From positions 372,001 to 436,000 of the forward strand of contig NZ_JAGIZB010000001.1 in the NCBI RefSeq assembly GCF_017813395.1: DNA of 64,000 nucleotides. The letters run 5' to 3'. How positions within the stretch are numbered: the stretch's first letter is position 1; each line of letters begins with the position of its first letter. Positions 35,058-43,597 of the stretch are shown here, piece by piece. Both the position numbers and the translations under genes were made by a program. This stretch comes from Pararoseomonas baculiformis (GTDB lineage Bacteria; Pseudomonadota; Alphaproteobacteria; Acetobacterales; Acetobacteraceae). Under the pieces are notes generated by a model. It ran no database searches, was not told the origin of the DNA, and saw only the letters and a program-made list of their open reading frames with translations.

Positions 35058-37783
35058 ACACTGCTGGCCTCGGCGCCGCCGAAGCCCCGGCCACGACGTT
35101 ACCGGGGCTCGAGGGGCTGCATTCCGCCCCGCCTCCCCCCCGCGACGCGGCCCTGGGGCTGCTGCGCCGTCATCTCAGCCGCATCCAGGGCGGGATGCAG
35201 GAACGGTTCGAGCAGGAGAACCTGCCGGGCCTCGTGGCCGCGCGTGCCCTGGCCAGCGAGATGGACGGGCTGATCGCCACCATCCTCCGCTACAGCCTGG
35301 CCGCCACCGCCGGGCCAGGGCCGGCCCCCGCCTTCGCCCTCGCGGCCACGGGCGGCTATGGCCGCGGCACGCTGGCGCCCTATTCGGATATCGACCTTCT
35401 TTTCGTCTCCGACGCGCCGCTGGACGCGGCCGGGCGCCGGGCGGTGGAGTTCATGCTCTACCTGCTCTGGGATCTCGGGGTGAAGGTCGGGCATGCCACC
35501 CGCTCAGTCGCTGAATGCATCGAGGACGCAAGGTCCGACACCACGGTCCAGACCGCCCTGCTGGATGCCCGCTTCCTGGAGGGCGACCAGGGCGTCTATG
35601 CCCGCTTCGAGGACGCCTTCACCGCCGCCCGCCAGGAATGGGGCCTGGGCCAGTTCCTGCACGCCAAGCAGATCGAGCGCGGCCTGCGCCATGCCCGCTA
35701 CGGGGACAGCCCCTATCTGGTCGAGCCCCATATCAAGGAGGGGCGCGGCGGGCTGCGGGACCTGCAGACCATGTACTGGTTGGCCCGCTATGCCTTCGGC
35801 GTCGAGAAGATGTGGCAGATGGTCGGGCCCGAGAGCCCGGGCGGCGGGCTGCTGACGGCGCAGGAGGCCCGCGCCTTCCGCCGCGCCTGGTCCTTCCTCT
35901 GGTCCGTCCGCTTCCACCTCCACTATGTCACCGGCCGGGCCGAGGAGCGCCTGACCTTCGACCTGCAGCCCGTGGTCGGCGCCCGCATGGGCTACACCCG
36001 CCATGGCAAGCAGGACGGGGTGGAGCGCTTCATGAAGCACCTCTTCCTCACCGCGCGCGAGGTGGTGCGGCTGAAGCGCCTGCTGGAGCCGGCGATCGAG
36101 CGGGCGGCGCTGGGCATGCCCGCCCTGCAGCCCGCCGCGGACGAGGCGATGCGCCAGGCCGGGCTGACCCTGGCGGATGGCAAGATCCTCTTCGCCCCGG
36201 ACCATGACATCGCGGCCGACCCGGCGGTGATGCTGCGCATCATGCGCTTCGCGCGCGACCGGGGGCTGGAGATCCATCCGCTCGGCCTGCGCGCCCTCAT
36301 CCGCAATGCGCGCTACGCCACGCGCCTGCGCGGCCAGGCGGCCGCGAACACCCTCTTCCTCGATATCCTGGCCGGCAAGCAGAGCGCCCGCTGGCTGCGC
36401 GCCCTGAACGAGGCCGGGGTGCTCTCCAGCCTCATCCCGGAATGGGCCCGCATCGTCGGGCTGATGCAGTTCGACACCTATCACGTCTTCACCGTGGAGG
36501 AGCACACGATCGAGGCGGTGGGCGTGCTCAACGCGCTGGAGCGGGGGGAGCTGGACACCATCGCCCCCGTGGCCTCGGAGCTGGTGGGGCAGCTGCAATC
36601 ACGCCGCGCCCTCTATGCCGCCGTGCTGCTGCATGACATCGCCAAGGGACGGGGCGGCGACCATTCGGAGCTGGGCGCCGGGATCGCCCAGGAGCTCTGC
36701 CCCCGCCTCGGCCTTTCGCCCGAGGAGACCGAGACCGTCTCCTGGCTGGTGCTGAACCACCTGCTGGTCAGCCAGACCGCCTTCAAGCGCGACATCGACG
36801 ATCCCAAGACCATCCTGGACCTGGCCGAGGTGGTGCAATCGCCCGAGCGGCTGCGCCTGCTGCTGGTGCTGACGGTCTGCGACATGCGCGCCGTCGGGCC
36901 CAAGGTCTGGAACGGCTGGAAGGCCACCCTGCTGCGCGAGATCTACTGGCGCGTGGCCGAGGTGCTGGCCGGCGGGCTTTCCGTGCCCGAGCGCGACGTG
37001 CGCGTGGCCCGCGCGCGGGAGGCGGCCTCGGCCGCGCTGCAGGGCCGCCCTCAGGCGGAGATCGACCATTTTCTCGGCCTGGGCTACCCGGGCTACTGGC
37101 TTTCCTTCGACCCGGAAACCCATGCCCGCCACGCCTCCATGATCCGGGAGGCGGAGGCGACCGGCGCGCCGCTGACCGTCCGCACCGAGGTGCTGGAGGA
37201 CCGGGCGGTGACGGAGGTGACGGTGTACACGGCCGACCATCCCGGGCTGTTCAGCCATATCGCGGGCGCGCTCGCCGTGGCCGGGGCCAGCATCGTGGAT
37301 GCCCGCATCCATACCATGACCAACGGCATGGCGCTGGACACCTTCTGGGTGCAGGACGCGGCCGGCGGCGCGCTGGACGCCCCGCACCGCCTCGCCCGGC
37401 TCTCGGTGATGGTGGAGCAGGCGCTCTCGGGCCGGATGCGGATCATGGACGAGATCCGCAAGGTGAAGCGCGAGCCCGCCCGGCTTCGCGCCGTGACGGT
37501 GCCGCCCCGCGTGGTCATCGACAACCACGCGAGCAACACCCACACCGTGATCGAGGTGAATGGCCGCGACCGCCCGGGGCTGCTGCATGACGTGACGGCC
37601 GCCATATCCGCCCAGGGCGTGCAGATCGCCTCCGCCCATGTCACCACCTATGGCGTGCGGGCGGTGGACGTCTTCTACGTGAAGGATCTCTTCGGCCTGA
37701 AGGTGGAGAACGAGCGCAAGCTGGACAGCCTGCGCGGCGCGGTCCTCACGGCCCTCACGGCGGAGCCTGCCCCGGCCGCCTGA
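35054..37783 (+). CDS. glnD: PII uridylyltransferase / uridylyl-removing enzyme
   Basis: GlnD senses glutamine and uridylylates or deuridylylates PII proteins, setting nitrogen status. The 909-residue protein has the nucleotidyltransferase motif GGYGRGTLAPYSDIDLLF near 99. The HD domain has EEHTIEAV and LLHDIAKGRGGDHSELG around 485-545. Two ACT domains follow, VYTADHPGLFSHIAGALAVA near 725 and VNGRDRPGLLHDVTAAIS near 837. Length and domain order are standard. Translation is coupled to mutS by a 4 bp overlap. A hairpin (37808-37831) follows the stop. Confidence 0.96.
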   Translation: MNTAGLGAAEAPATTLPGLEGLHSAPPPPRDAALGLLRRHLSRIQGGMQERFEQENLPGLVAARALASEMDGLIATILRYSLAATAGPGPAPAFALAATGGYGRGTLAPYSDIDLLFVSDAPLDAAGRRAVEFMLYLLWDLGVKVGHATRSVAECIEDARSDTTVQTALLDARFLEGDQGVYARFEDAFTAARQEWGLGQFLHAKQIERGLRHARYGDSPYLVEPHIKEGRGGLRDLQTMYWLARYAFGVEKMWQMVGPESPGGGLLTAQEARAFRRAWSFLWSVRFHLHYVTGRAEERLTFDLQPVVGARMGYTRHGKQDGVERFMKHLFLTAREVVRLKRLLEPAIERAALGMPALQPAADEAMRQAGLTLADGKILFAPDHDIAADPAVMLRIMRFARDRGLEIHPLGLRALIRNARYATRLRGQAAANTLFLDILAGKQSARWLRALNEAGVLSSLIPEWARIVGLMQFDTYHVFTVEEHTIEAVGVLNALERGELDTIAPVASELVGQLQSRRALYAAVLLHDIAKGRGGDHSELGAGIAQELCPRLGLSPEETETVSWLVLNHLLVSQTAFKRDIDDPKTILDLAEVVQSPERLRLLLVLTVCDMRAVGPKVWNGWKATLLREIYWRVAEVLAGGLSVPERDVRVARAREAASAALQGRPQAEIDHFLGLGYPGYWLSFDPETHARHASMIREAEATGAPLTVRTEVLEDRAVTEVTVYTADHPGLFSHIAGALAVAGASIVDARIHTMTNGMALDTFWVQDAAGGALDAPHRLARLSVMVEQALSGRMRIMDEIRKVKREPARLRAVTVPPRVVIDNHASNTHTVIEVNGRDRPGLLHDVTAAISAQGVQIASAHVTTYGVRAVDVFYVKDLFGLKVENERKLDSLRGAVLTALTAEPAPAA

Positions 37784-37807
37784 CCGGTGGCGGGGACAAC
37801 CCCTCCC

Positions 37808-37831
37808 CTCCCGGGGCGTTCCCTCCGGGAG
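37808..37831 (+). other. Hairpin between glnD and the small acidic gene
   Basis: CTCCCGG / CCGGGAG with a 10-nt loop, 25 bp after glnD and just before the ribosome-binding site of the next gene. It may end glnD transcripts partly or protect the downstream message. Confidence 0.4.
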
Positions 37832-37848
37832 AGATGGAGGAGGTGAGC

Positions 37849-38139
37849 ATGGCCGAGGATCGCAAGAGCAGGGTTCCCGGGGATTTGGAGAACTGGGGCA
37901 CGGAGACGAAGAATGCCCGCCCCTCCAGCGTCGGGCAGCATGATCCGCTGCGCGATGACAATGGCGACGATTCCGGGCCGGGCCTGGATCCGCAGGACTA
38001 CAAGAACCCGGACCACGCGGACGAAGCCTCCCACGGGCCGGCCGGCCACCATGCCACGGTGCCGGTGAAGGAGGCTTCCGAGATCAAGCCGGGCGCGAAG
38101 CGCGACGCCCCGCCTCTCCGTGGCACGGTGGAGGATTGA
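37849..38139 (+). CDS. Small hydrophilic, probably disordered protein
   Basis: A 96-residue protein very rich in Asp, Glu, Lys, Gly, Pro and His, with no hydrophobic core. Stretches such as QHDPLRDDNGDDSGPGLDP and NPDHADEASHGPAGHHA are typical of disordered, stress- or metal-related small proteins, but I do not recognise a family. I start at ATG 37849 (MAEDRKSR) because GGAGGAGG stands 7 nt before it. The in-frame ATG 37834 is the beginning of that very site. It follows glnD and ends at a convergent hairpin. Confidence 0.7.
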   Translation: MAEDRKSRVPGDLENWGTETKNARPSSVGQHDPLRDDNGDDSGPGLDPQDYKNPDHADEASHGPAGHHATVPVKEASEIKPGAKRDAPPLRGTVED

Positions 38140-38143
38140 GTGC

Positions 38144-38173
38144 CCCGGGCCATGGCTGGCGCCCTGGCCCGGG
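38144..38173. terminator. Convergent-junction hairpin
   Basis: CCCGGGCCA / TGGCCCGGG, perfect 9 bp arms around a 12-nt loop, between the small acidic gene and the IclR gene, which converge. Confidence 0.55.
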
Positions 38174-38182
38174 ATCACCACT

Positions 38183-39016
38183 TCAGGACATGAGCAGGCG
38201 CGACTGCGATTTCATCTCCTGCCGGGTCAGCGCGTGCCGCAACGCTTCCGCAAGCTCCGCCAGGCGTGGCCCCACATCGGATCGCAGCCGTGCCACGCTC
38301 AGGGTCACCGAGGCGGAACCGCAGTTGATGGCGTAGGGCACCGAGCCGTCCGGCCCCAGCAGCGGTGCGGCCGCGGTGTTGTAGCCCTTGTGCAGCACCC
38401 CGTTGTTGATGATGAAGCCGCGCGCCCGGTACTCGGCCAGGGCCTGCGCGAAGCCGGCCCGCGCCTTCTCCCAGCGCGGCCCGTCCTTTGCTTCCATTTC
38501 GGCGATGGCGCGGGCGCGCTCCTCGTCCGACACGCCGGCCAGCCAGGCCCAGCCCAGTGCCGAGCTGGAAAGCGGCACGCGCGAGCCCACGCGAAGATTC
38601 AACAGCAGGCGGTTGTTGCTCTCGCAGCGCTGCAGCATGACCATGTCCACGCCGTCGCGCGCCGCGAGGCCGCCGGCGCCCTCGAAGGCATCGGCGAGTT
38701 CCTGAAGATGCGGCCGCGCCACCTCCGCGATGCCGAGCCCGGCAATGGCGCTGTGGCCCAGCCGAAGTGCCGCGAGGCCGGGGCGCAGCTTCTCACCCGC
38801 CACCGTCACGAGCACGCCCATCTCCAGCATCGTGTGGCAGAGACGCCAGACGGTCGGCTGGGGAAGCTTCGTCATCCGCGCCAGGTCGGAGCCGCTCAGC
38901 TCGGGCTGGTCGGGCGTGAAGCATTGGAGAAGTTGCAGCCCGCGCGCCAGGGCCGTGACGAACTGGCGGTCCTTGGCTTCGTCGGCCTGGGGAGGGGCGG
39001 CTTTGGTGCGGGCCAA
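38183..39016 (-). CDS. IclR family transcriptional regulator
   Basis: A 277-residue regulator with the IclR layout. The N-terminal winged helix-turn-helix includes ARGLQLLQCF, ELSGSDLARMTKLPQPTVWRL and a wing ending GEKLRPG. The C-terminal GAF-like effector domain follows, with GLAARDGVDMVMLQRCES and YAINCGSASVTL. The start is probably TTG 39016 with CGGAGA 10 nt upstream; no ATG is available. It is divergent from the OYE gene. A perfect 15 bp palindrome stands between them, and the same palindrome recurs at four other promoters downstream. It is therefore the likely controller of the whole 39-55 kb catabolic region. Confidence 0.92.
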   Translation of the reverse strand: MARTKAAPPQADEAKDRQFVTALARGLQLLQCFTPDQPELSGSDLARMTKLPQPTVWRLCHTMLEMGVLVTVAGEKLRPGLAALRLGHSAIAGLGIAEVARPHLQELADAFEGAGGLAARDGVDMVMLQRCESNNRLLLNLRVGSRVPLSSSALGWAWLAGVSDEERARAIAEMEAKDGPRWEKARAGFAQALAEYRARGFIINNGVLHKGYNTAAAPLLGPDGSVPYAINCGSASVTLSVARLRSDVGPRLAELAEALRHALTRQEMKSQSRLLMS

Positions 39017-39103
39017 GAACGGGGTCTCCGGATCGGGAATGTGGCGCGGGACGGTTTACGCCCGGCCGATCGCGTGGCTAACATCGCAGCAAGCGACTAT
39101 AGC

Positions 39104-39118
39104 ATTCGCACAGCGAAT
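39104..39118. promoter_or_regulatory. IclR-type operator, site 1 (perfect)
   Basis: ATTCGC-ACA-GCGAAT lies between the divergent IclR and OYE-type genes. On the minus strand it fits exactly between a T-rich -35-like hexamer and TATAGT at 17 bp spacing, where bound regulator would block its own promoter. It is the best match of the five-site set. Confidence 0.7.
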
Positions 39119-39192
39119 AAAAAAGAGCTGGATTGTCCCTTCCTCCGTGCCGCGCCCAGGCGGCGGGAAGGGCGGGAGGAAAGATCACGCCC

Positions 39193-40368
39193 ATGCCGCA
39201 GGCCCCCCTGCTCTTCGAGCCGCTTGCGCTGCGTGGCCTCACGCTGCGGAACCGGATCGTCCTCTCCCCCATGCTGACCTATGCCGCCGAGCGGGGCCAT
39301 GTCACGGATTGGCACCTGATGCACCTGGGGAAGTTCGCCGCCGGCGGCACCGGGCTGGTCTTCATGGAATCGACCAAGGTGGATCCGCGCGGCTGCACCA
39401 CGCCGCGCGATCCCGGGCTCTGGAAGGATGAGTTCATCCCCGGGCTGGAGCGGATCACCCGCTTCGTCAAAGGGCATGGCGCGGCAATCGGACTGCAGCT
39501 CGGCCATTCCGGCCGCAAGGCCCGCAACTCCGTGCCCTGGGAAGGGCGCGCCCCCCTGGCCAGCCACCCCGGGCTGGACGACGGGGCGGAGTGGGAGCTC
39601 GTGGCGCCCAGCGCCATCGCGGCCAGCCCCGCCGCCGCGGTCCCGCGCGCCCTGAGCATCCCCGAGATCCAGGACATGGTCGCGTGCTGGGGCGCCGCCG
39701 CCAGCCGTGCCCACCGCGCCGGCTTCGACGTGCTGGAGGTGCATGGCGCCCATGGATACCTGCTGCACCAGTTCCTGTCCCCCGCCGCCAACCGGCGGGA
39801 GGACCGATATGGCGGCAGCCCTGAGAACCGGATGCGCTTCGCGGTGGAGGTGGTGGAGGAGGTGCGCCGCCACTGGCCGGCCGAGAAACCCCTGTTCTTC
39901 CGCGTCTCCGCCATCGATGAGGATGGCGGCTCGATCGAGGAGACGGTGGCCCTCTGCCGCGTGCTGCGCGCCAAGGGGGTGGATGTGATCGATTGCAGCT
40001 CGGGCGGCATGACGCCCCGCTCCATCGTCGATCCGGCGGACCGGCCGGGCTATGGCTACCAGGTGCCCCATGCCGCCCGCGTGCGGGCCGAGGCCGGGAT
40101 CGCCAGCATGGCGGTTGGGCTGATCGTGCATGCCGACCAGGCCGAAGCGATCCTGCAGCAGGGCAGCGCGGATCTCGTCGCGATCGGGCGCGAGATGCTG
40201 CACAACCCGAACTGGTCGCTCGACGCCGCCCAGAAGCTGGGCGTCGGCAACGCCTTCGCCGCGATCCCGCCAGCCTATGGCTACTGGCTCGAGAAGCGCG
40301 ACAGCGCCGGCTTCGGCGGGCGTCCCTCCACCTGGCAGGCCGGCATCGAGCCGGCCCGCGCCCCCTAG
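39193..40368 (+). CDS. NADH:flavin oxidoreductase, Old Yellow Enzyme family
   Basis: A 391-residue FMN-dependent TIM-barrel reductase of the OYE family, YqjM-like in layout. It has GLQLGHSGRKA, the substrate-site pair in EVHGAHGYLLHQFLSP, and NRREDRYGGSPENRMRF, the family signature, followed by the FMN phosphate site VAIGREMLHNP. Such enzymes reduce activated C=C bonds or dienoyl-CoA. The YqjM-type Cys after SPM is replaced (SPMLTYAAERG), so the flavin environment differs. It heads the unit OYE-lactonase-CoA transferase-Bug under the IclR operator; start ATG 39193, spaced from GGGAGGAAAG. Confidence 0.88.
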   Translation: MPQAPLLFEPLALRGLTLRNRIVLSPMLTYAAERGHVTDWHLMHLGKFAAGGTGLVFMESTKVDPRGCTTPRDPGLWKDEFIPGLERITRFVKGHGAAIGLQLGHSGRKARNSVPWEGRAPLASHPGLDDGAEWELVAPSAIAASPAAAVPRALSIPEIQDMVACWGAAASRAHRAGFDVLEVHGAHGYLLHQFLSPAANRREDRYGGSPENRMRFAVEVVEEVRRHWPAEKPLFFRVSAIDEDGGSIEETVALCRVLRAKGVDVIDCSSGGMTPRSIVDPADRPGYGYQVPHAARVRAEAGIASMAVGLIVHADQAEAILQQGSADLVAIGREMLHNPNWSLDAAQKLGVGNAFAAIPPAYGYWLEKRDSAGFGGRPSTWQAGIEPARAP

Positions 40369-40386
40369 CGCCAGGAAGGCGAGCCC

Positions 40387-41274
40387 ATGCCCAAACTTCC
40401 GCAACCCGAGATCGAGGTGGCACACCAGGGCGGCGACCTCGTCGGGGAATGCCCGATGTGGCACCCCGTGGAGCAGCGCCTGTACTGGGTGGACACGCGC
40501 CGCCCCTCGCTGCAGCGGCTGGAAACGGACGGCACGGCCCGCCGCTGGCCCATGCCCAGCAATATCGGGTCCTATGTCTTCCGCCAGGGCGGCGGCGTGC
40601 TGGCCGGGCTGAAGCAGGGCTTCGCCACCATCGACCTGGAAACCGGCGCGATCACGCCCGTCCTCGATCCCGAGCCCGACCGGCCGGAGAACCGCCTGAA
40701 CGACGGCCGTTGCGACCGGCGCGGCCGCTATTGGTGCGGCTCTCGCGATCCCGGGGACGAAAACCCGGGTGGATCGCTCTACCGGCTCGATCCGGGCTTC
40801 TCCTGCGAGCGGATGGATACGGGCTTCATCGTCTCCAACGGCATGGCCTTCAGCCCGGATGACCGGACGCTGATCTTCGGCGACAGCCGCGGCGAGACGA
40901 TGTGGCGCTACGACCTGGACATGGAGTCCGGGCGGATCAGCAACAAGCGCGTCTTCCTCTCCACGGCCGGCCTGCCCTGGCGCGTGGACGGCGCCACCTT
41001 CGATGCGGAAGGATATTACTGGTGTGCCCTGATCGGGGATGGCGCGGTCGGGCGCTTCGATCCGGAAGGAAGGCTGGACCGCATCGTGCGGTTGCCCGTC
41101 TCCCATCCGACCATGTGCAATTTCGGCGGGCCGGATCTCGATGTGCTCTACGTCACCTCCGGCACCGTCTTCCTGAACGAGGTGGAGCGGGCGCGGCAGC
41201 CCCTGGCCGGCGCGGTCTTCGCGCTGCGCGGGCTGGGCGTGCGCGGCGTGCCCGAGCCGTTCTTCGCAGGATAG
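40387..41274 (+). CDS. SMP-30/gluconolactonase family lactonase (second copy)
   Basis: A 295-residue six-bladed propeller lactonase. Calcium/zinc-site residues are visible in VGECPMWHP (Glu), NRLNDGRCDRRGRYW (Asn, Asp), VSNGMAFSPDD (Asn) and WRVDGATFDAEGYYW (Asp). It is closer to classical SMP-30 than the copy at 20 kb, and the two share little beyond these sites. It starts 18 bp after the OYE gene and ends 8 bp before a CoA-transferase gene, so it belongs to the IclR-linked operon. It may open a lactone formed from the pathway substrate. Confidence 0.9.
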   Translation: MPKLPQPEIEVAHQGGDLVGECPMWHPVEQRLYWVDTRRPSLQRLETDGTARRWPMPSNIGSYVFRQGGGVLAGLKQGFATIDLETGAITPVLDPEPDRPENRLNDGRCDRRGRYWCGSRDPGDENPGGSLYRLDPGFSCERMDTGFIVSNGMAFSPDDRTLIFGDSRGETMWRYDLDMESGRISNKRVFLSTAGLPWRVDGATFDAEGYYWCALIGDGAVGRFDPEGRLDRIVRLPVSHPTMCNFGGPDLDVLYVTSGTVFLNEVERARQPLAGAVFALRGLGVRGVPEPFFAG

Positions 41275-41282
41275 GGCGGTTG

Positions 41283-42506
41283 ATGAACGATCTTCCCGGG
41301 ACCATCGCGACGGCGGAAGGGGGCCCTCTCCAGGGGCTTCGGGTGCTCGACCTGTCCCGCCTCGTCTGCGGCAATGTGCTGACCATGCTGCTCGGTGATT
41401 TCGGCGCCGAGGTGGTGAAGGTGGAGGAACCGGGGCCGGGCGACCCGCTGCGCGCCTGGATCGCCGATGGGGTGAGCGCCCATTGGAAGGTCTATGGCCG
41501 CAACAAGCGCAGCATCGCGCTGAACCTGCGCAGCCCCGAGGGGCGCGCGGTGCTGGAGCGGCTGATCGCCCGGGCCGATGTGCTGGTGGAAGGCTTCCGC
41601 CCGGGCACGCTGGAGCGCTGGGGCCTGGGGCCGGAGCTGCTGCTGCAGCGGCACCCGGATCTCGTCATCCTGCGCATCTCGGGCTTCGGGCAAACGGGCG
41701 CCTACCGGATGCGGCCGGGCTATGGCTCGCTGATCGAGGGCCTGTCCGGCTTCGCCTCGCGCAACGGCTTCGCTGACCGCCCGCCCCTGCTGCCGAGCTT
41801 CCCGCTGGCCGACATGGTCGCGGGAATGATGGGCGCCTTCGCCACGGTCACGGCGGTGCGGGCACGGGAAGCCGGCGGCCGCGGACAGGTTGTCGATCTT
41901 TCGCTGCTGGAACCGATGGTCGCAATGTTCGGGGCCGACGCGCTGCTCCAGGGGCTGACGGGCACGGTGCGTGGCCGCACCGGCAGCCGCGGCAGCTCCG
42001 CCGCGCCGCGCAACACCTATCGTACGGGTGACGGAAACTGGCTGACCATCTCGGCGCCCATGCAGTCCATGGCCGAGAAGCTGTTCGACGCGATGGGGCA
42101 CCCCGAGATGAAGCGCGACCCGCGCTTCGAGACGAACAGCGCGCGCATGGCGAATGTGGAGGCGCTCGACGCCGCGATCACCGCCTGGCTCGCCTCGCGC
42201 AGCGCAGCGGAGGCCTGGGCGACGCTGGACGCGGCAGGCGTGACCGCCGCCCCGATCTACGACGCGGCGCAGCTTGCCTCCGATCCGCATGTCGTTTCGC
42301 GCGGGGTGTTCCGCACGGTGGCGGACACGGAGCTGGGCAAGGTGGTGATGCCGGATGTCACGCCGCGCCTCTCCGCCACGCCCGGATCGGTGCGGCGCCC
42401 CGCCCCGGCCGTGGGAGGGGACAGCCGGGCCATCCTGGCCGAGGCGGATTACGACGAGGCCGAGATCGCCGCCCTGATCGCGTCGGAGGTGGTGGCAGAG
42501 GGCTGA
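41283..42506 (+). CDS. CaiB/BaiF family CoA-transferase (41 kb)
   Basis: A 407-residue class III CoA-transferase, which moves CoA from an acyl-CoA donor to an organic acid. Landmarks are GLRVLDLSRLVCGNVLTMLL with [46 protein letters not shown], and Asp177 in PSFPLADMVAG. Asp177 sits where the family's catalytic aspartate (Asp169 of formyl-CoA transferase) lies. The acceptor acid is unknown. It is the third gene of the OYE operon, 8 bp after the lactonase gene. A second, different CaiB/BaiF protein is encoded at 49.5 kb in the same regulon. Confidence 0.9.
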   Translation: MNDLPGTIATAEGGPLQGLRVLDLSRLVCGNVLTMLLGDFGAEVVKVEEPGPGDPLRAWIADGVSAHWKVYGRNKRSIALNLRSPEGRAVLERLIARADVLVEGFRPGTLERWGLGPELLLQRHPDLVILRISGFGQTGAYRMRPGYGSLIEGLSGFASRNGFADRPPLLPSFPLADMVAGMMGAFATVTAVRAREAGGRGQVVDLSLLEPMVAMFGADALLQGLTGTVRGRTGSRGSSAAPRNTYRTGDGNWLTISAPMQSMAEKLFDAMGHPEMKRDPRFETNSARMANVEALDAAITAWLASRSAAEAWATLDAAGVTAAPIYDAAQLASDPHVVSRGVFRTVADTELGKVVMPDVTPRLSATPGSVRRPAPAVGGDSRAILAEADYDEAEIAALIASEVVAEG

Positions 42507-42571
42507 AGGAAGCGCGGCCCGCCGAGCTGCGCGAAGACATCTGTAAGCAGAAGCGCGTCAAGCAAATGAAA

Positions 42572-42587
42572 GGGGCCCTAAGGCCCC
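42572..42587 (+). other. Intercistronic hairpin before a Bug gene
   Basis: GGGGCC-CTAA-GGCCCC in the 99 bp between the CoA-transferase and Bug genes, 18 bp before the Bug start. A stem at the 5' end of a binding-protein message often stabilises it and allows higher expression than the enzymes upstream. Confidence 0.5.
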
Positions 42588-42605
42588 GCCAAGGGAGAGA
42601 AGCGC

Positions 42606-43568
42606 ATGAAGAACATCCTGGGGGCGATCCTCGGAACAGCCCTTTGCGTCGCGGCCTGTGGCGGGGCGGCGGCGCAGCCCGCCGCGCCCTATCCGGACCG
42701 CCCGGTGCAGATGGTCGTCTCCTGGCAGGCAGGCGGCGTGGTGGACACCATCGGGCGGGCCCTGGCGCAGGCGATGTCGGACCTGTCCGAGGGACGCTTC
42801 GTGGTCATCAACCGCGACGGTGCCTCCGGCATCGTCGGGGCCCAGGCGGTCTCCAGCGCAAGGCCCGACGGCTACACCATCGGCTTCGGCCCCATCACGC
42901 CCATCACCACCGCTTCCCATACCGTGCGCGGCGTGCCCTTCACGGTCGATTCCTTCGAATATGTCTGCAAGGTCTTCGAGAACGTCCTTGCCGTGAGCGT
43001 GGCGGAGACATCGCCCTTCCGCAGCATGCCCGAGCTCATCGCGGCCATCCGTGCACGGCCGGACACGATGACCTATGGGCATTTCGGCACCAACAGCCTG
43101 GGGCACATCTCCTTCGCCAACATCGTCCGCGGCCTGTCGCTGCGCGTGACCGACGTGCCCTTCCGCGGAGAGACGCCGATCTATCCGGAGATGCTCAGCG
43201 GCCGGCTCGATTTCGGCATGGGCACGGTGGGCGGCGCGCGGGGCAAGCCGGTGCGCCTGCTCGCCGTGTTCGGGGACCAGCGGAGCGCCGCAGCGCCGGA
43301 TGTCCCGAGCACGCGCGAGCTGGGTCTGCCAACCCTCCAGCCGGTCCTCTCCGGCATCACCGTGCCGCGTGGCACGCCGGCCGCGATCACGGAACGGCTT
43401 GAGACCCTGTGCCGCCAGGGCACGGAGGAGAGCTCCTTCCGGACCGTGATGGGCCGGCTCGGCGAGCCGATCCTCTATGCCGGGCAGGAAGCCTTCACCG
43501 CCCAGGCGCGGCGCGACAATGCCGAGAAGATCGAGGTCGTGCGCGCCCTGGGCCTCGTTCCGCAATAG
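42606..43568 (+). CDS. Bug/TctC family solute-binding protein (42.6 kb)
   Basis: A 320-residue receptor whose leader (MKNILGAILGTALCVAACGG) has no twin arginines but contains VAAC, a possible lipobox, so it may be a lipoprotein, unlike the other Bug proteins here. The mature part keeps the family pattern: VQMVVSWQAGGVVDTIGRAL, then VPFRGETPIYPEMLSG for the second ligand loop. SD GGGAGAGAAG precedes ATG 42606. It ends the OYE operon. As in the rest of the window, no TctA or TctB gene accompanies it. Confidence 0.88.
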   Translation: MKNILGAILGTALCVAACGGAAAQPAAPYPDRPVQMVVSWQAGGVVDTIGRALAQAMSDLSEGRFVVINRDGASGIVGAQAVSSARPDGYTIGFGPITPITTASHTVRGVPFTVDSFEYVCKVFENVLAVSVAETSPFRSMPELIAAIRARPDTMTYGHFGTNSLGHISFANIVRGLSLRVTDVPFRGETPIYPEMLSGRLDFGMGTVGGARGKPVRLLAVFGDQRSAAAPDVPSTRELGLPTLQPVLSGITVPRGTPAAITERLETLCRQGTEESSFRTVMGRLGEPILYAGQEAFTAQARRDNAEKIEVVRALGLVPQ

Positions 43569-43570
43569 GC

Positions 43571-43593
43571 GGGCCGGGGCACCGCCCCGGCCC
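43571..43593. terminator. Convergent-junction hairpin
   Basis: GGGCCGGGGC-ACC-GCCCCGGCCC, a perfect 10 bp stem between the Bug gene and the HMG-CoA lyase-like gene, which converge. Confidence 0.65.
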
Positions 43594-43597
43594 CTCC

